A program made the position numbers and the translations under genes. The notes under the pieces are model-generated. The model was not told where the DNA came from. It did no database searches and saw only the letters and a list, made by a program, of their open reading frames with translations. Positions 55,501-64,000 of a DNA stretch of 64,000 nt are shown one piece after another (position 1 is the first letter of the stretch; the number at the start of each line of letters is the position of its first letter). This DNA comes from Cristatella mucedo (taxonomy: Eukaryota; Bryozoa; Phylactolaemata; Cristatellidae), in the NCBI GenBank assembly GCA_009760855.2, contig WPIO01000021.1:1084501-1148500 (forward strand), given 5' to 3'.

Positions 55501-58500
55501 AAAAAATTGGAAAGCCTGCACTCGACATGTGCTCGGCCAGCATTTCTCCTGTAGCATGTGCATGCAATCTTGATGTCCTGTTTCAAAGTGACCTTTCACT
55601 AGACGACCACATCAGCTCCACAGTAAACTCGGCCTACTTTCAGCTATACACCATTGCAAAAACTTGGGCCTGCTTAGACAAAGACTTTGCAGCAAAGCTA
55701 GCCCATGCATTTGTGACTTCGTAAATCACTACTCGCGGATTTCCTGTGTGTGCAATAAGATGTTGCACTCGGTGCAAAACTCTGCAGCTAGGCTTGCCTG
55801 GTGTGAAAAAAACCTTGCAATTACCCTATTATGCAACTTCTCACCGACCTGCAATGGCACTCCATCACGCAGAGTAGCTACTTCAAGGTTCCAGAACCAC
55901 TTTAGGCTCGTTCACTTTCTTTGTCCTTACTTATTCGTAGTAATCCCTAACCACTTGGAACTCTACCAGCTGTTTGTCTAATTGGTAGATTAGATGTGTC
56001 TCTAAGCAGCTTCAAGACCGGGGCTGCAGTTTGTATGCTCATATTTCCAAGAAAAGAACTTACCCTTGACTGTCATCACTATGTCATCATGGTATCCATA
56101 AACTAGGTCATTAAAGAGAAGAAAAACGAAAAACAAACCCATCGCACTTCTCACAGCATTTGCTCTGTCCGTGTATATTGTCTTATGCTTATTAATGCTT
56201 GTTATTCTGTTATCACTGACACTTTGGGACCCAGAAAAATATTTTAGTTTCATAAGTGCTGTACGATGTTTTATTACTGCCACTAGTTATATTTATTATT
56301 ATTACTATGGACTATACCAACCCCATGTACTTGACAGATGCGTCAGTCAGAAGACAAGATACAGCATTTGGCAGTTGGGTATACAGTGTTACCGGAGATG
56401 CCAGAATCATAGCAGCATAGCAGAGCTATGAGGGGGAGGGGGCAGTGAGTGTTGTGAGCTGCGGTTTTGGAGCACAGGTGAGCACTACGAGTCGTCACAA
56501 GGCAGCCGGTCGGCTGGCACCCCAGTCAAAACCCAAGACCAGCCAACCAGTGGCGACCAACGGATAGGTGGCTGCCGTAATTTCGCATACGACCATGACC
56601 TCAGTTGTGAGCATTCCAGCACGGCTAAACAGACCGATTCGAACGAAGCTTAGACTCCACTGGTTTTTTTTTTATTACTGCAAATACGTCCATTTCGAAT
56701 GCATGGTCACCAGGACGTCTATGAGGAGTGACAGAGCAAGAAAGTTTACCTGGTCCCTGCCAACTACATAGATATCTATTGTGCGACCTGGGTGACCATG
56801 AGCACCTTGGCGATTCTGTCTGTACTGATAAATCACGGCAGGCTCGACTGCCATGAAAGCGCTGGCTAGGCTTCTCTCAGGCTGCGGCAGTGCTATGGAA
56901 TGGAAATGTGCTGCAACAACAGCACGTTTGCACGTCATCGTGTACAAACGCATGGCTGTGCTATTAACAATAAGAAATTTAGCTTATTTGAAAAATTAGA
57001 AATACCAGCATGATGGCAGATGAGTAGACACAGCAGTGTCCCAGATGCACCTCGAGGTACTATGCTGATTGCTCGGCGATTGACTGTGTTACGTGAAGCA
57101 CGCAGACACAAAAGGACACACCCAGCTGACACAAGCAAACACGCAGACGCACAGGCAAGGACCCAAGTGTGCACGCACACACACATACACACAAACATGA
57201 ACTGCCGATGAGAACAAATGCTCACTTTTCCCCATGACACTATGTAAATGCAGTACATAGCTTATGCAAGGGGATTGAAGCCAGTACTGGCCTTGACAGT
57301 CAAGCCCAAGTCGGTTAAGCTAGAACAGAGATCAGGCACACCCGGTCTACGATATTACACTGCTCCCCTCAGAGGGGGGGTTGCAGTCAACCGGCTCCCT
57401 TTGCAATGGGTTCGTTGTATTGCCACCGAAAGACATGCACATGCAACAAGCATTGATGGCGGATTAAATAAAAACCAGCACAAATGCGCATTACAGCTAC
57501 CTACATTGAAATGTGTTTCAGCATGATGATAAGTTTTCATTGCCCAGTGAAGTTCAATCTGAGGCTGCAAAAATAAGACGAGAATCATACTTGCATAGTA
57601 GCAGCAATTAGCAAAGAACATCTTTGCCGACTACAAAAATGAATGCATGCATGCTACACATCCTCCTGTTTCACAGGGCAAGGGACCATGCCATGACGAT
57701 GGCAGGGCTGAGAATGCAATGAATGAGCTGCCACAGGCTTGCACACAAGCGCCAGCAGCAGCACAGCGCCTGGTTTTTGGCCATGAGGTAAGGTGTTCTC
57801 ATGTCACGAACCAGGTCGTGGGTTCAAGCACTGTAGCGGGGAATTCCTCATCTGTTGCAAGCATGGAAATGCACTTCGGCTGACAAAGAAATTGGGCTGT
57901 CGAATCAGTTACATTTTACCTTTTTCCTGCACCTGCCTAGGCACATGAAGGCAGTGAGCCAGCACAACCAATCTACCCAAGATTAGGGAATACCCACCAC
58001 AGTAGTGACAGGCTGAAGATCTTACTAGCTCCCTAGCTCTATCTAGAATGCACTGTAAATCCACTGTGGCTGGGCAGCAGAAAAGAGCCAAGCAAACGGT
58101 TGGGTGATAAATCCACGAAATTAAGCCACGTGTCCCTTTGCGGTAGGAACTGCAATGGCTCCCGGCTGATCATAGGGATACAGGAAAAAACTCACACGAG
58201 GACCAGCATGGCTTAGCTCCTTAACATCTAGCTGAACTTCTGCACCCATTTTCAGCCTCCTCTTGGCCGAGGGTCCTTATTGGACAAAAAATTAGTTGTC
58301 CCATTCTTTCACTTCACAAAGATTGGTGACAGAAGCTTTAACTCAGCAGGTACCAGACCTCGGAACTCACCAGGATATTTTTTTAATTTAAAATATAATT
58401 CATTTGTATAGACCCCCAAGCGAACTTATTCTCTACTCAGGCGCTTCACATATGCCACAGGGCTCGAGCCCACGACCTAAGCCAAACCTTGGTCGGGGTG

Positions 58501-61500
58501 AGCACCTTAACCACCGGACCTAACCGGCTCATATAGGGGGCACATGAGATCAGCAAGTAATGAAAAACTGTAACACACAATTATGGTGTATAATCGACAC
58601 ACACAGAGATTACTCATCGACTGGAAGTAGGAACTTTTGTCGTTGGTGACAGTTGTTGGGCGTCTGTGGGTATAGGGGCGGCCTCGGTCGCTACCCTTTC
58701 AAGGGACTGCCCTTTCCACCCACTGGCTCTGCCACTGGAATTCATTCCTACCTTTCTTATGCAACGACATCTTCACCTCAATGCCAAATCTGGCACACCC
58801 TTTCCAGCCGTCCTGCACAGCTGCTCGTAAGCTACTCGCTCACCTAATGCCCTCCTGACTCACCTACGCTTCTCACTTTCGCCCTGTTGACTGATATAGA
58901 GTCCGTTAGATACTCGAGGGCATTAGACCCACTTTCTCTTAGTGGCTTAGCAGAGGTACAGGTAGAGTTACATGCATTCCACAGAGACCGGACAGGACCA
59001 GCTAAATTTTCAACGTTGTAGTACGTACTCTTCAGAATATTTGTGCAGAATAATTTGTGCAGAATTTTAATAATTTACACAGAATAATTTACGCAGAATA
59101 ATTGCACGACAAATTTGATGGTAATTGACTGATAGCTCTGCCTTGTTTTTCGGTCTGCACCTAATATTGCCTATCTTCCGGATGTCCGGTAGAACCAGCT
59201 CTGCTGGTGCTGAGAGTCGGGCCACTAGGCTTGTGCTCTTAGAAAGGTGAACACTTGTGCTTGCATGACGTCAGCAGCTTGCTCCACGAGGGGCCATAGC
59301 CGCATGACTACATTTTTCAGCTTGAGCAAACTGCTCACGATAGTAATAATAATAGTAATACCATTACATTTGCATAGCACCCTCAGATAACATGATCTCT
59401 TTCTAAGCACTTTACATATGCTGTAATGGAGGCCTGATCAAATGGTTAGTAATAGCATGCACAATGACAATAAGGTTGGAGGTGACTGACATGCACAGGG
59501 TCAACATATAAAATATGTCACAAGACGGGAGTGAGTCGACATCAGACGGGAGTGAGTTCCATGCTTCGGGTGCAGAAAAACTACAGGCATGGCCTCCAAA
59601 AGATCGCGGTTCGTAGGAGGTATAGCTAAACGGATTGAGTTAGAAAAGTGGGTGGCTCGAAGCCTAGCCTGGGGCGTAGTTCTGATAGGTAGGCTGGAGG
59701 CAGAGAATGAAGGGGCTGAGAAGTGAGTGGAAGATGGTTCATACATTGCTTGATTAGGAGCTAGCTCAGGTCGTCAAAAAGTGTTGTGATGTGGCAGCTG
59801 CAACGCTCACGACATACAAGCCTAGCTACAGAATATCAACTGTAAGAGTCTGGTTGCACCTGCCGGTAAACCAGCAAGCACAGAGTTACCGAATTCGAGA
59901 TGGAATGTCACAAATGCATGGACCAATTTAGATGTAGCATCCGTGTCTAATGGAGCCCGCATTTTAGCAACGCTATGTTGCTGATAGTAAGCTAACGTGA
60001 CGGTAAAGCTGACGTGATCGTCTAATAAAAAGTTACTTTGGAACACGACACCTAGATTTCGTGCAGATGCAACAGGAGATACACCGGCATAGCCAATTTT
60101 GTGCATCAATCCTTCCAATTTCTGAATTACACTTGGTTTGCCCATAACTAGATAGTTGGTTTTATCATCGTATAATTTAAGAAAGTTTGCCAGCATAGCT
60201 AGTGCCGTGTTGTAGCAATCTACCAATGATGACAGCTCGGAAGGGGGATTGAGTAGCAGGAGCTATGGAAGAAGATATTCTCGCACAGACATCCACGTAT
60301 GGGGTTTATAGGGTCTTGAGGTTTCTCGATTCACATGTGACTTTGTATGCAGAGGAGGGCACACATTATAGAGTGAATGCCATCTGCATATGGTCAGATA
60401 AGCAGAATTTGGTAATAATAGGTGAGGATAGCAAGCAGTTGTAACAGAAAATTTCGTGAGTGTGGGACCCTTGATTGGAGTAGGGACATGCACAATAAGA
60501 AATGAATGTTGACCGTGAAGGTCAGCTGCCAGTCTGCTATCCTAGCATCAATTCCCTTGACACCGAAGGTGAACTTTTTGGGAATGCTTGGCACTTGGCT
60601 GCTGACCACTCAATTCGAGAAGGTAATCATACTGACAGGCTGAAGAAAAGCTCCGACGAAGACTAGCTTCATTGCGTCTAGTGCCACATTGCAACAGCAG
60701 ACGAAGCAGGACACAATTCCCAAGACTTATCTGAAAACATCTGGCCTCTGGATGTACATGGTCACACCCAGGTAGTGTAAAACTCGTCTTGACTGTCGGC
60801 ATAATGCCGCCTGGCTCCACTGAAATCATCGCGGTTTCACCTTGTCTGCCAGTGCACTAGGAGGAATCCTGACACACAATGCAGACTCGATTTATATAAT
60901 TCACTGGCAGGATCTGCTTACATATTGTACCCACACCAGTAAGGGGACCCCAACTGCAGCACCGAAAGCAATATTTTCGAACAGATCTGGTTAGCCAGGC
61001 GAGTTTATGATGGATCGCAATTTTCCCAAGTTCGAGCCTCTGGATGCTTACAGCCTGGTCTCTGAATGCAACCCGAGTGCCCTAGCAACAAAGTAGCCAT
61101 CGCGGCTGGGAGATCATAAACAACTTCAGCTGACAGCGATCAGACTAAGGCGGCACTGCAAACTACCGCGTGGCGCTTTTTGATGCGAACAGGGCAGGAC
61201 ATACGGCTTTGTCTCGTTAAGCTATCACCAGCTAACGTACCAGCTTTCCTAAGGAGGACGTACGCCCAGCACGTACTCTGTCGCTGTACTGACGGCAGCA
61301 GGTCAGCTCACGGCCCCACCCCGCTGCGGATCGCATATTGAGCGCAACCTCCCATTAAGACGATACGACAGACGAACCTCAGAGGGGGAGCAGATGAGAT
61401 GCAAAAGAAACACGAAAACGTACGTTCAATAGGAGCCGGCTCACACATCCAAAGGAAAAAAGGCCCCATTCAACGTCGACGATGAGGAACAGCATTTGAC

Positions 61501-61574
61501 AGCCGCTTGCATATACTCACATCATTTACATATGAATCTGCCGATTGTGAAAGCGCGTGGGCCCCAGCCATCAT
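49414..61574 (-). CDS. PBDC1: PBDC1 orthologue, complete, five coding exons
   Basis: Exons in transcript order: 61574-61521, 57564-57505, 53384-53244, 53142-53031, 49541-49414. Phases agree and give 495 bases, 164 residues. The family (polysaccharide biosynthesis domain containing 1, formerly CXorf26) is a small conserved eukaryotic protein without an assigned enzymatic activity. Matches by segment: ALSQSADSYVND (human ALSLPAESYGND), ELHWAMKTYHHAE (MAWAMRAMQHAE), LISSLDPRYLRLTKMDDAIY, VEDYNFATLIRSDC (VEDFNYGTLLRLDC), PRIQFLALEIARNKEG (PRIQFFAIEIARNREG). The long acidic tail of the human protein (233 residues) is absent. Introns 1, 2 and 4 are about 4 kb each and filled with LINE and SINE copies. 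Confidence 0.94.
50815..50975 (+). mobile_element. SINE S2 copy
   Basis: Ends ATGTAAAACGAGAGATTAAG CTCTCTTAGGGAGCTATACA in part, like 63815-63865. The head region near 50822-50890 is diverged. In PBDC1 intron 4. Confidence 0.65.
51530..51825 (+). pseudogene. LINE family B fragment
   Basis: Decayed plus frames with LRRLAKNLVSS-like and NYCSSVLAELPKK segments and a CGATGGCTCCCGGTAGATAG block equal to the LWLPVD region. Interrupted by the S1 SINE at 51826. Confidence 0.7.
51826..52004 (-). mobile_element. SINE S1, well-preserved copy
   Basis: Minus orientation with head GGTGAGCCGCAATGGCTCAC, box B GGTTCGAATC and the full S1 body, inserted into LINE B. Confidence 0.93.
52395..52920 (+). pseudogene. 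LINE family B C-terminal fragment
   Basis: Starts TTCAATGGCTTCCGGTTGAT, contains the GCTGAACTGCTGCACCAGGT and GGTGACAGAAGCTTTCG blocks, ends GGAGATACACTAC. Heavily decayed. Confidence 0.8.
53031..53142 (-). CDS. PBDC1: PBDC1 exon 4
   Basis: Acceptor TGTTTAAG and donor GTACGT, phase 0 in and phase 1 out. Encodes NWRKFCEEYKDRVEDYNFAT, matching human KWRPFCLKFNGIVEDFNYGT. Confidence 0.93.
53244..53384 (-). CDS. PBDC1: PBDC1 exon 3
   Basis: 47 codons, phase 0 on both sides, acceptor CATTGCAG and donor GTATGC. Contains LISSLDPRYLRLTKMDDAIY and FREDFPDLRVDVID, the most conserved block of the family. Confidence 0.95.
53560..54130 (-). pseudogene. LINE family A relic
   Basis: Minus frames give FLSLTFRSFCSLAPAYP and DYPLSSASTS fragments, and the block GTGAGTGACAGAAACTTTGA equals the LINE A sequence at 38665. 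In PBDC1 intron 2. Confidence 0.8.
54470..55990 (+). pseudogene. LINE family A, longer copy with RT core remnants
   Basis: Frame-shifted plus-strand sequence encodes IRLDLSAAFNSNDNPC (RT D-x-S-A-A-F motif), FALAPVALHY, then VLFQSDLSLDDHISSTVNSA and a C-terminal part. Stops in every frame, so inactive. Confidence 0.85.
57505..57564 (-). CDS. PBDC1: PBDC1 exon 2
   Basis: 20 codons, phase 0 on both sides, acceptor TTTTTGCAG and donor GTAGGT. Encodes PQIELHWAMKTYHHAETHFN. Confidence 0.9.
57775..57915 (+). mobile_element. SINE S1-related copy
   Basis: GGCCATGAGGTAAGGTGTTC head, box B GGGTTCAAGCAC, end GAAATTGGGCTGTCGAATCA. Confidence 0.7.
57960..58990 (+). pseudogene. LINE family B relic interrupted by a SINE
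   Basis: Blocks AACTGCAATGGCTCCCGGCT, CTAGCTGAACTTCTGCACCC and ATTGGTGACAGAAGC follow the LINE B order. The S2 SINE at 58385-58535 splits it; the end near 58970 has GGTAGAGTTACATG. Confidence 0.75.
58385..58535 (-). mobile_element. SINE S2, well-preserved copy
   Basis: Minus orientation: head GAGCCGGTTAGGTCCGGTGG TTAAGGTGCTCACCCCGACC in part, box B GGGCTCGAGCCC, then GTGAAGCGCCTGAGTAGAGA and an AT-rich tail. Confidence 0.9.
59033..59110 (+). repeat. Minisatellite, GCAGAATAATTT-type units
   Basis: Five imperfect units of about 13-24 bp built on CAGAATAATTT(G/A)(T/C). Confidence 0.8.
59335..60235 (-). pseudogene. LINE family A relic
   Basis: (AAT)n tail, then minus frames with [40 protein letters not shown] and LKLYDDKTNYLVMGKP. 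In PBDC1 intron 1. Confidence 0.9.
60240..61500. other. PBDC1 intron 1, no gene recognised
   Basis: Short open frames on the minus strand (60263-60829) continue the direction of the LINE A copy but have no recognised domain. Nothing else identified. Confidence 0.4.
61521..61574 (-). CDS. PBDC1: PBDC1 exon 1 (start codon)
   Basis: 18 codons, MMAGAHALSQSADSYVND, ending in a GTGAGT donor, phase 0. Two adjacent ATG codons (61574 and 61571) could both serve as start. The region 61.6-62.5 kb upstream is the presumed promoter side. Confidence 0.88.
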
Positions 61575-61579
61575 TCCTT

Positions 61580-62800
61580 CCGGACACTGAAAATGCAAAT
61601 CAGACGACCGAACTGAAGGGGCGACCCGCGGACGCGGCCCTACCCCGCGGGTTACAGCGACAAAACTGTTGCAGGCTGCGACGAAGTGAGACAATTATTA
61701 AGCAGACTAAAAATGTGCACGACAAACATCAACATGAAATCATCCGCATATATATTCGTGAGACATCTATCGGATGATACACTGTTAGAAACTCCTACCA
61801 TGCTTTCCATGCCGGCCATGGTGAATGACCTTGAACCGAGCGGGAAAGGATACATTGCGGTTTCCGGGTGCACTCCTGGCTGCGCATTATAGTAGCGAGT
61901 GGGGTGTGGCCATGTTGACTGGCGCACTCTACGCGGCTGGTCTAGCCGCTATCCCGACCCAGCCCATCACCCATAACTTGACTATTGCTACCTGTTGCAT
62001 CTGTTACTGAGGCGGCTTGCAAAGCGCGCTGGCTTACCTTACCGGCTTGGGAAGCACTCACTGTGCGCTCGCAACAGCAATCGCTCGAGACGCATAAATA
62101 AATACGGAGTCGGAAACCAGAGCTCAGCTTGCGGCAACGTAATCGCCAGCGACGCTACGGCGAACCTCAAAACCAGAGCTCCCTCTCTGAGCGCTCCGCG
62201 CTCCCAGCCTTTTAGCCTATATTAAGGGAATCCTAACCTCGCAAGCGCCCGGGATGTGGCAATAGCCTTTAGTTCGATTATTGATATGTGGGATCGCTAA
62301 AGCTTGGATATTTAGTTTGTCTACTATAATGCGTCAGCGGTGAAGCGCAATGATACGACCGCGCTGTGGCAGCTTCTCGCCAACTCGCGCCAAATACCGA
62401 CGAAGTTGGCCCCTCGAATTGCAGTTGCTGCCTCGATACGCGCTTATATGCCGACGGTAGAGAGCACGGCAGAAATAAAGCGTGTCCACAGCTTAATACG
62501 ACAAGCTCGTGTCTTTGGGTAGAAAGGTCAATTTCATAGACAGTTGGGGCACGAGCCATAGCAGACAGCTCTCTGGCTCGAAGCTTAGAATAATACGACT
62601 GGCTAGTTTGCATTTAGGATCTATCCGACTCCAATAGGTTGAAATTCTTGAAAGAGTATTGAAGACAGTCGTAGCCTGGCTGATATTAAATTTCAACGCT
62701 TTATTATTACCACTCAAGCCCGTTATGGATAGATGCCCAGCAGCTACCCGCCGTCTCGCATGGAGCGCCGGCGTCCAGCAATTTTTCTCTACCTGTTTCT
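61580..62800. other. Upstream of PBDC1; probable promoter region
   Basis: Moderately CpG-rich in parts (61600-61660, 62000-62220, 62340-62460). Contains no convincing exon besides the candidate at 62806. Confidence 0.35.
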
Positions 62801-62805
62801 TGCAG

Positions 62806-62883
62806 ACTGTACCCAGCACCCAACAAGATGGAGGCCGTTGTATTTATTCCAAGCTTCAATTCAGCACAACAAATTCACGAGTG
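62806..62883 (+). CDS. Candidate first coding exon of an unidentified plus-strand gene
   Basis: A good acceptor (TGTTTCTTGCAG) is followed by a short leader, an ATG at 62828, an open segment MEAVVFIPSFNSAQQ, and a GTGAGC donor, phase 2. It would be transcribed divergently from PBDC1 and continue past the right edge. No further exon was found before 64000 and no family is recognised. Confidence 0.3.
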
Positions 62884-63289
62884 GTGAGCTTCAATTATTG
62901 GACTACAGGCGGCGGCTGCGAGGCGAAAGACGGGACGATCGCGCGATCGGCAACTCAGCGCCTGGAATGACCTGTCGCCTATGGCACGGGACACAGCTTG
63001 CTCCGCCGCGAGTCACGAGAGCCGCCGCCGCCGCCTCTAAGTAAAACTGCTCTATCTTCGCGCCCTTGCATGGGGAAATGCATTTATAATGAAATAGTGA
63101 AGTTAGGATTTAAAATGTATAATGAAATAGCGAAATAGCGCGAGGCGACACTCCTGCGAAAGAGAGCGGCGAGAGAGAAAATAAGCAAATGGAAAAATTG
63201 AAAAAATCCACTTTCCTAATCAGTTGTCTATGTATAAACTGAAACAAAATAATGGCCGCCTGATTCTACAGCTCCGAGAATTGAAGAGA

Positions 63290-63357
63290 TGAGAATTAAA
63301 GAAAGCGAAGAGATTGAGTTCTCTGAGGGCGCTTTATCAAGTGTGTTATTATTATTA
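63290..63357 (+). mobile_element. LINE family A / SINE S2 tail fragment
   Basis: GAGATTGAGTTCTCTGAGGG CGCTTTATCAAGTGTGTTATT and (ATT)n is the reverse complement of the tail at 38150-38215. Confidence 0.7.
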
Positions 63358-63359
63358 TT

Positions 63360-63500
63360 ACAGTCTCGTTAATAGAGCAGCAGGAGAGCCCGGGTGGCTA
63401 TCACTTCCGACTGCAGCGGCCACGAAGTGCTGCCTGCGGCAGGACTCGAACGCTGGGAACGGAACCTCGGTCTCGAAGCCCTAGCACTGTAGCCGCATCG
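63360..63500 (-). mobile_element. SINE S1-related copy
   Basis: Minus orientation; CGTTCGAGTCCTGCC at the box B position and a head ending near 63500. Confidence 0.6.
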
Positions 63501-63744
63501 CAAGATATCGGGCCGGGGTTCAGCCAATTGGGGCATCATAGCTAAAGGATCCTGTCTCTAGCAATTTGTAATTGTAACTGCGACGTAGCGGCACCGATTA
63601 GAGATTTGAGCGGATTCAAAATCCATTCTAGCTTATGCGACTACATGAGCTCATTCGTACAACCACGAAACGGAGTAAGGGGCAACTGTATAGCGCACGT
63701 GTTTTTCGCTAGATGAGGCAGGAGCTCAAGTTTATTGCCGAGCT

Positions 63745-63893
63745 GGTTTGGTCTAGCGGTTAAGGTGCTCACCCCGACCAAGGTCTGACTGAGGTCGTGG
63801 GTTCGAGCCCTGAGGTATATGTAAAGCACCTGAATAAAGATTAAGTTCTCTTGGGGCGCTATATACATGAATTATGTATATTCGATAAATAAA
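63745..63893 (+). mobile_element. SINE S2, best-preserved copy
   Basis: Head GGTTTGGTCTAGCGGTTAAG (box A-like), box B GGGTTCGAGCCC (63800-63811), then ATGTAAAGCACCTGAATAAA, GATTAAGTTCTCTTGGGGCG and an AT-rich end. Confidence 0.93.
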
Positions 63894-64000
63894 TAGCCTT
63901 GCCCGAACTTGCCGGCAGAGGTAGCTACTATGCGCGCCGCTTCAGGGTGAGGGTAAACCCTGGATAAAGCCTTGCACAAGTGTGGTCCGGCTCTCCTTAA

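Noticed and set aside
1-64000. A bacterial-type defence system, CRISPR array or operon
   Set aside because: Genes are intron-split and animal-like, and all repeats resolve into transposable elements or microsatellites.

Overview
The window is animal nuclear DNA, most likely from an invertebrate. Genes are split by GT-AG introns of up to about 6 kb. The protein-level matches are to animal-type gene families. Most of the non-coding space is dispersed repeats: APE-type non-LTR retrotransposons of the CR1/L2 kind, tRNA-headed SINEs, a Gypsy LTR element, a hAT relic, a Tigger-like MITE and long dinucleotide tracts. No species can be named from the sequence. There are no bacterial operons, CRISPR arrays, rRNA genes or intact stand-alone tRNA genes.

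Four multi-exon genes were reconstructed by joining exons whose splice sites and codon phases agree. (1) Positions ~91-18508, minus strand: a coiled-coil protein of unknown function. Its first coding exon is at 18508 and its 3' end lies beyond the left edge. (2) Positions 22360-35364, minus strand: a complete PDCD4 orthologue, nine coding exons and 451 residues, a translation repressor with two MA3 domains. (3) Positions 45002-49314, plus strand: a complete HMG20A/HMG20B-like chromatin protein, six coding exons and 386 residues. It carries an unusual U1-type C2H2 zinc finger between its HMG box and its C-terminal coiled coil. (4) Positions 49414-61574, minus strand: a complete PBDC1 orthologue, five coding exons and 164 residues, convergent with the HMG20 gene; the two stop codons are 99 bp apart. 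Two weaker plus-strand candidate first exons sit just outside the PDCD4 promoter (35560-35760) and the PBDC1 promoter (62806-62883).

Repeats. LINE family A has copies at about 18.8-19.9, 20.1-20.7, 32.4-32.9, 33.4-33.9, 36.3-37.0, 38.1-39.0, 43.8-44.1, 53.6-54.1, 54.5-56.0 and 59.3-60.2 kb. LINE family B has copies at about 9.7-10.8, 13.9-14.4, 23.2-24.3, 24.4-27.0, 51.5-51.8, 52.4-52.9 and 58.0-59.0 kb. All are broken by stops and frameshifts. Two SINE families (S1 and S2) share a Pol III box B. The S2 3' tail matches the LINE family A tail, so S2 probably borrows the LINE A machinery. A 1.8 kb minus-oriented Gypsy element (40115-41924) keeps LTRs, polypurine tract, gag and the integrase C-terminus but has lost protease, RT and RNase H. 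A 1.74 kb hAT relic (13594-15337) keeps its inverted ends and 8-bp target duplication and has been entered by a LINE B fragment. A 799-bp TA-flanked element with Tigger-type ends lies at 30695-31493.

The genes do not form an obvious pathway: one translational repressor, one chromatin factor, one poorly characterised small conserved protein and one coiled-coil protein. The least described items are the HMG20 domain architecture, the coiled-coil gene, the gag-plus-integrase mini Gypsy element, the SINE/LINE tail sharing, a 2.5 kb inverted LINE pair inside a PDCD4 intron, and an unclassified repeat with a conserved small hairpin at 6.0 and 15.4 kb.
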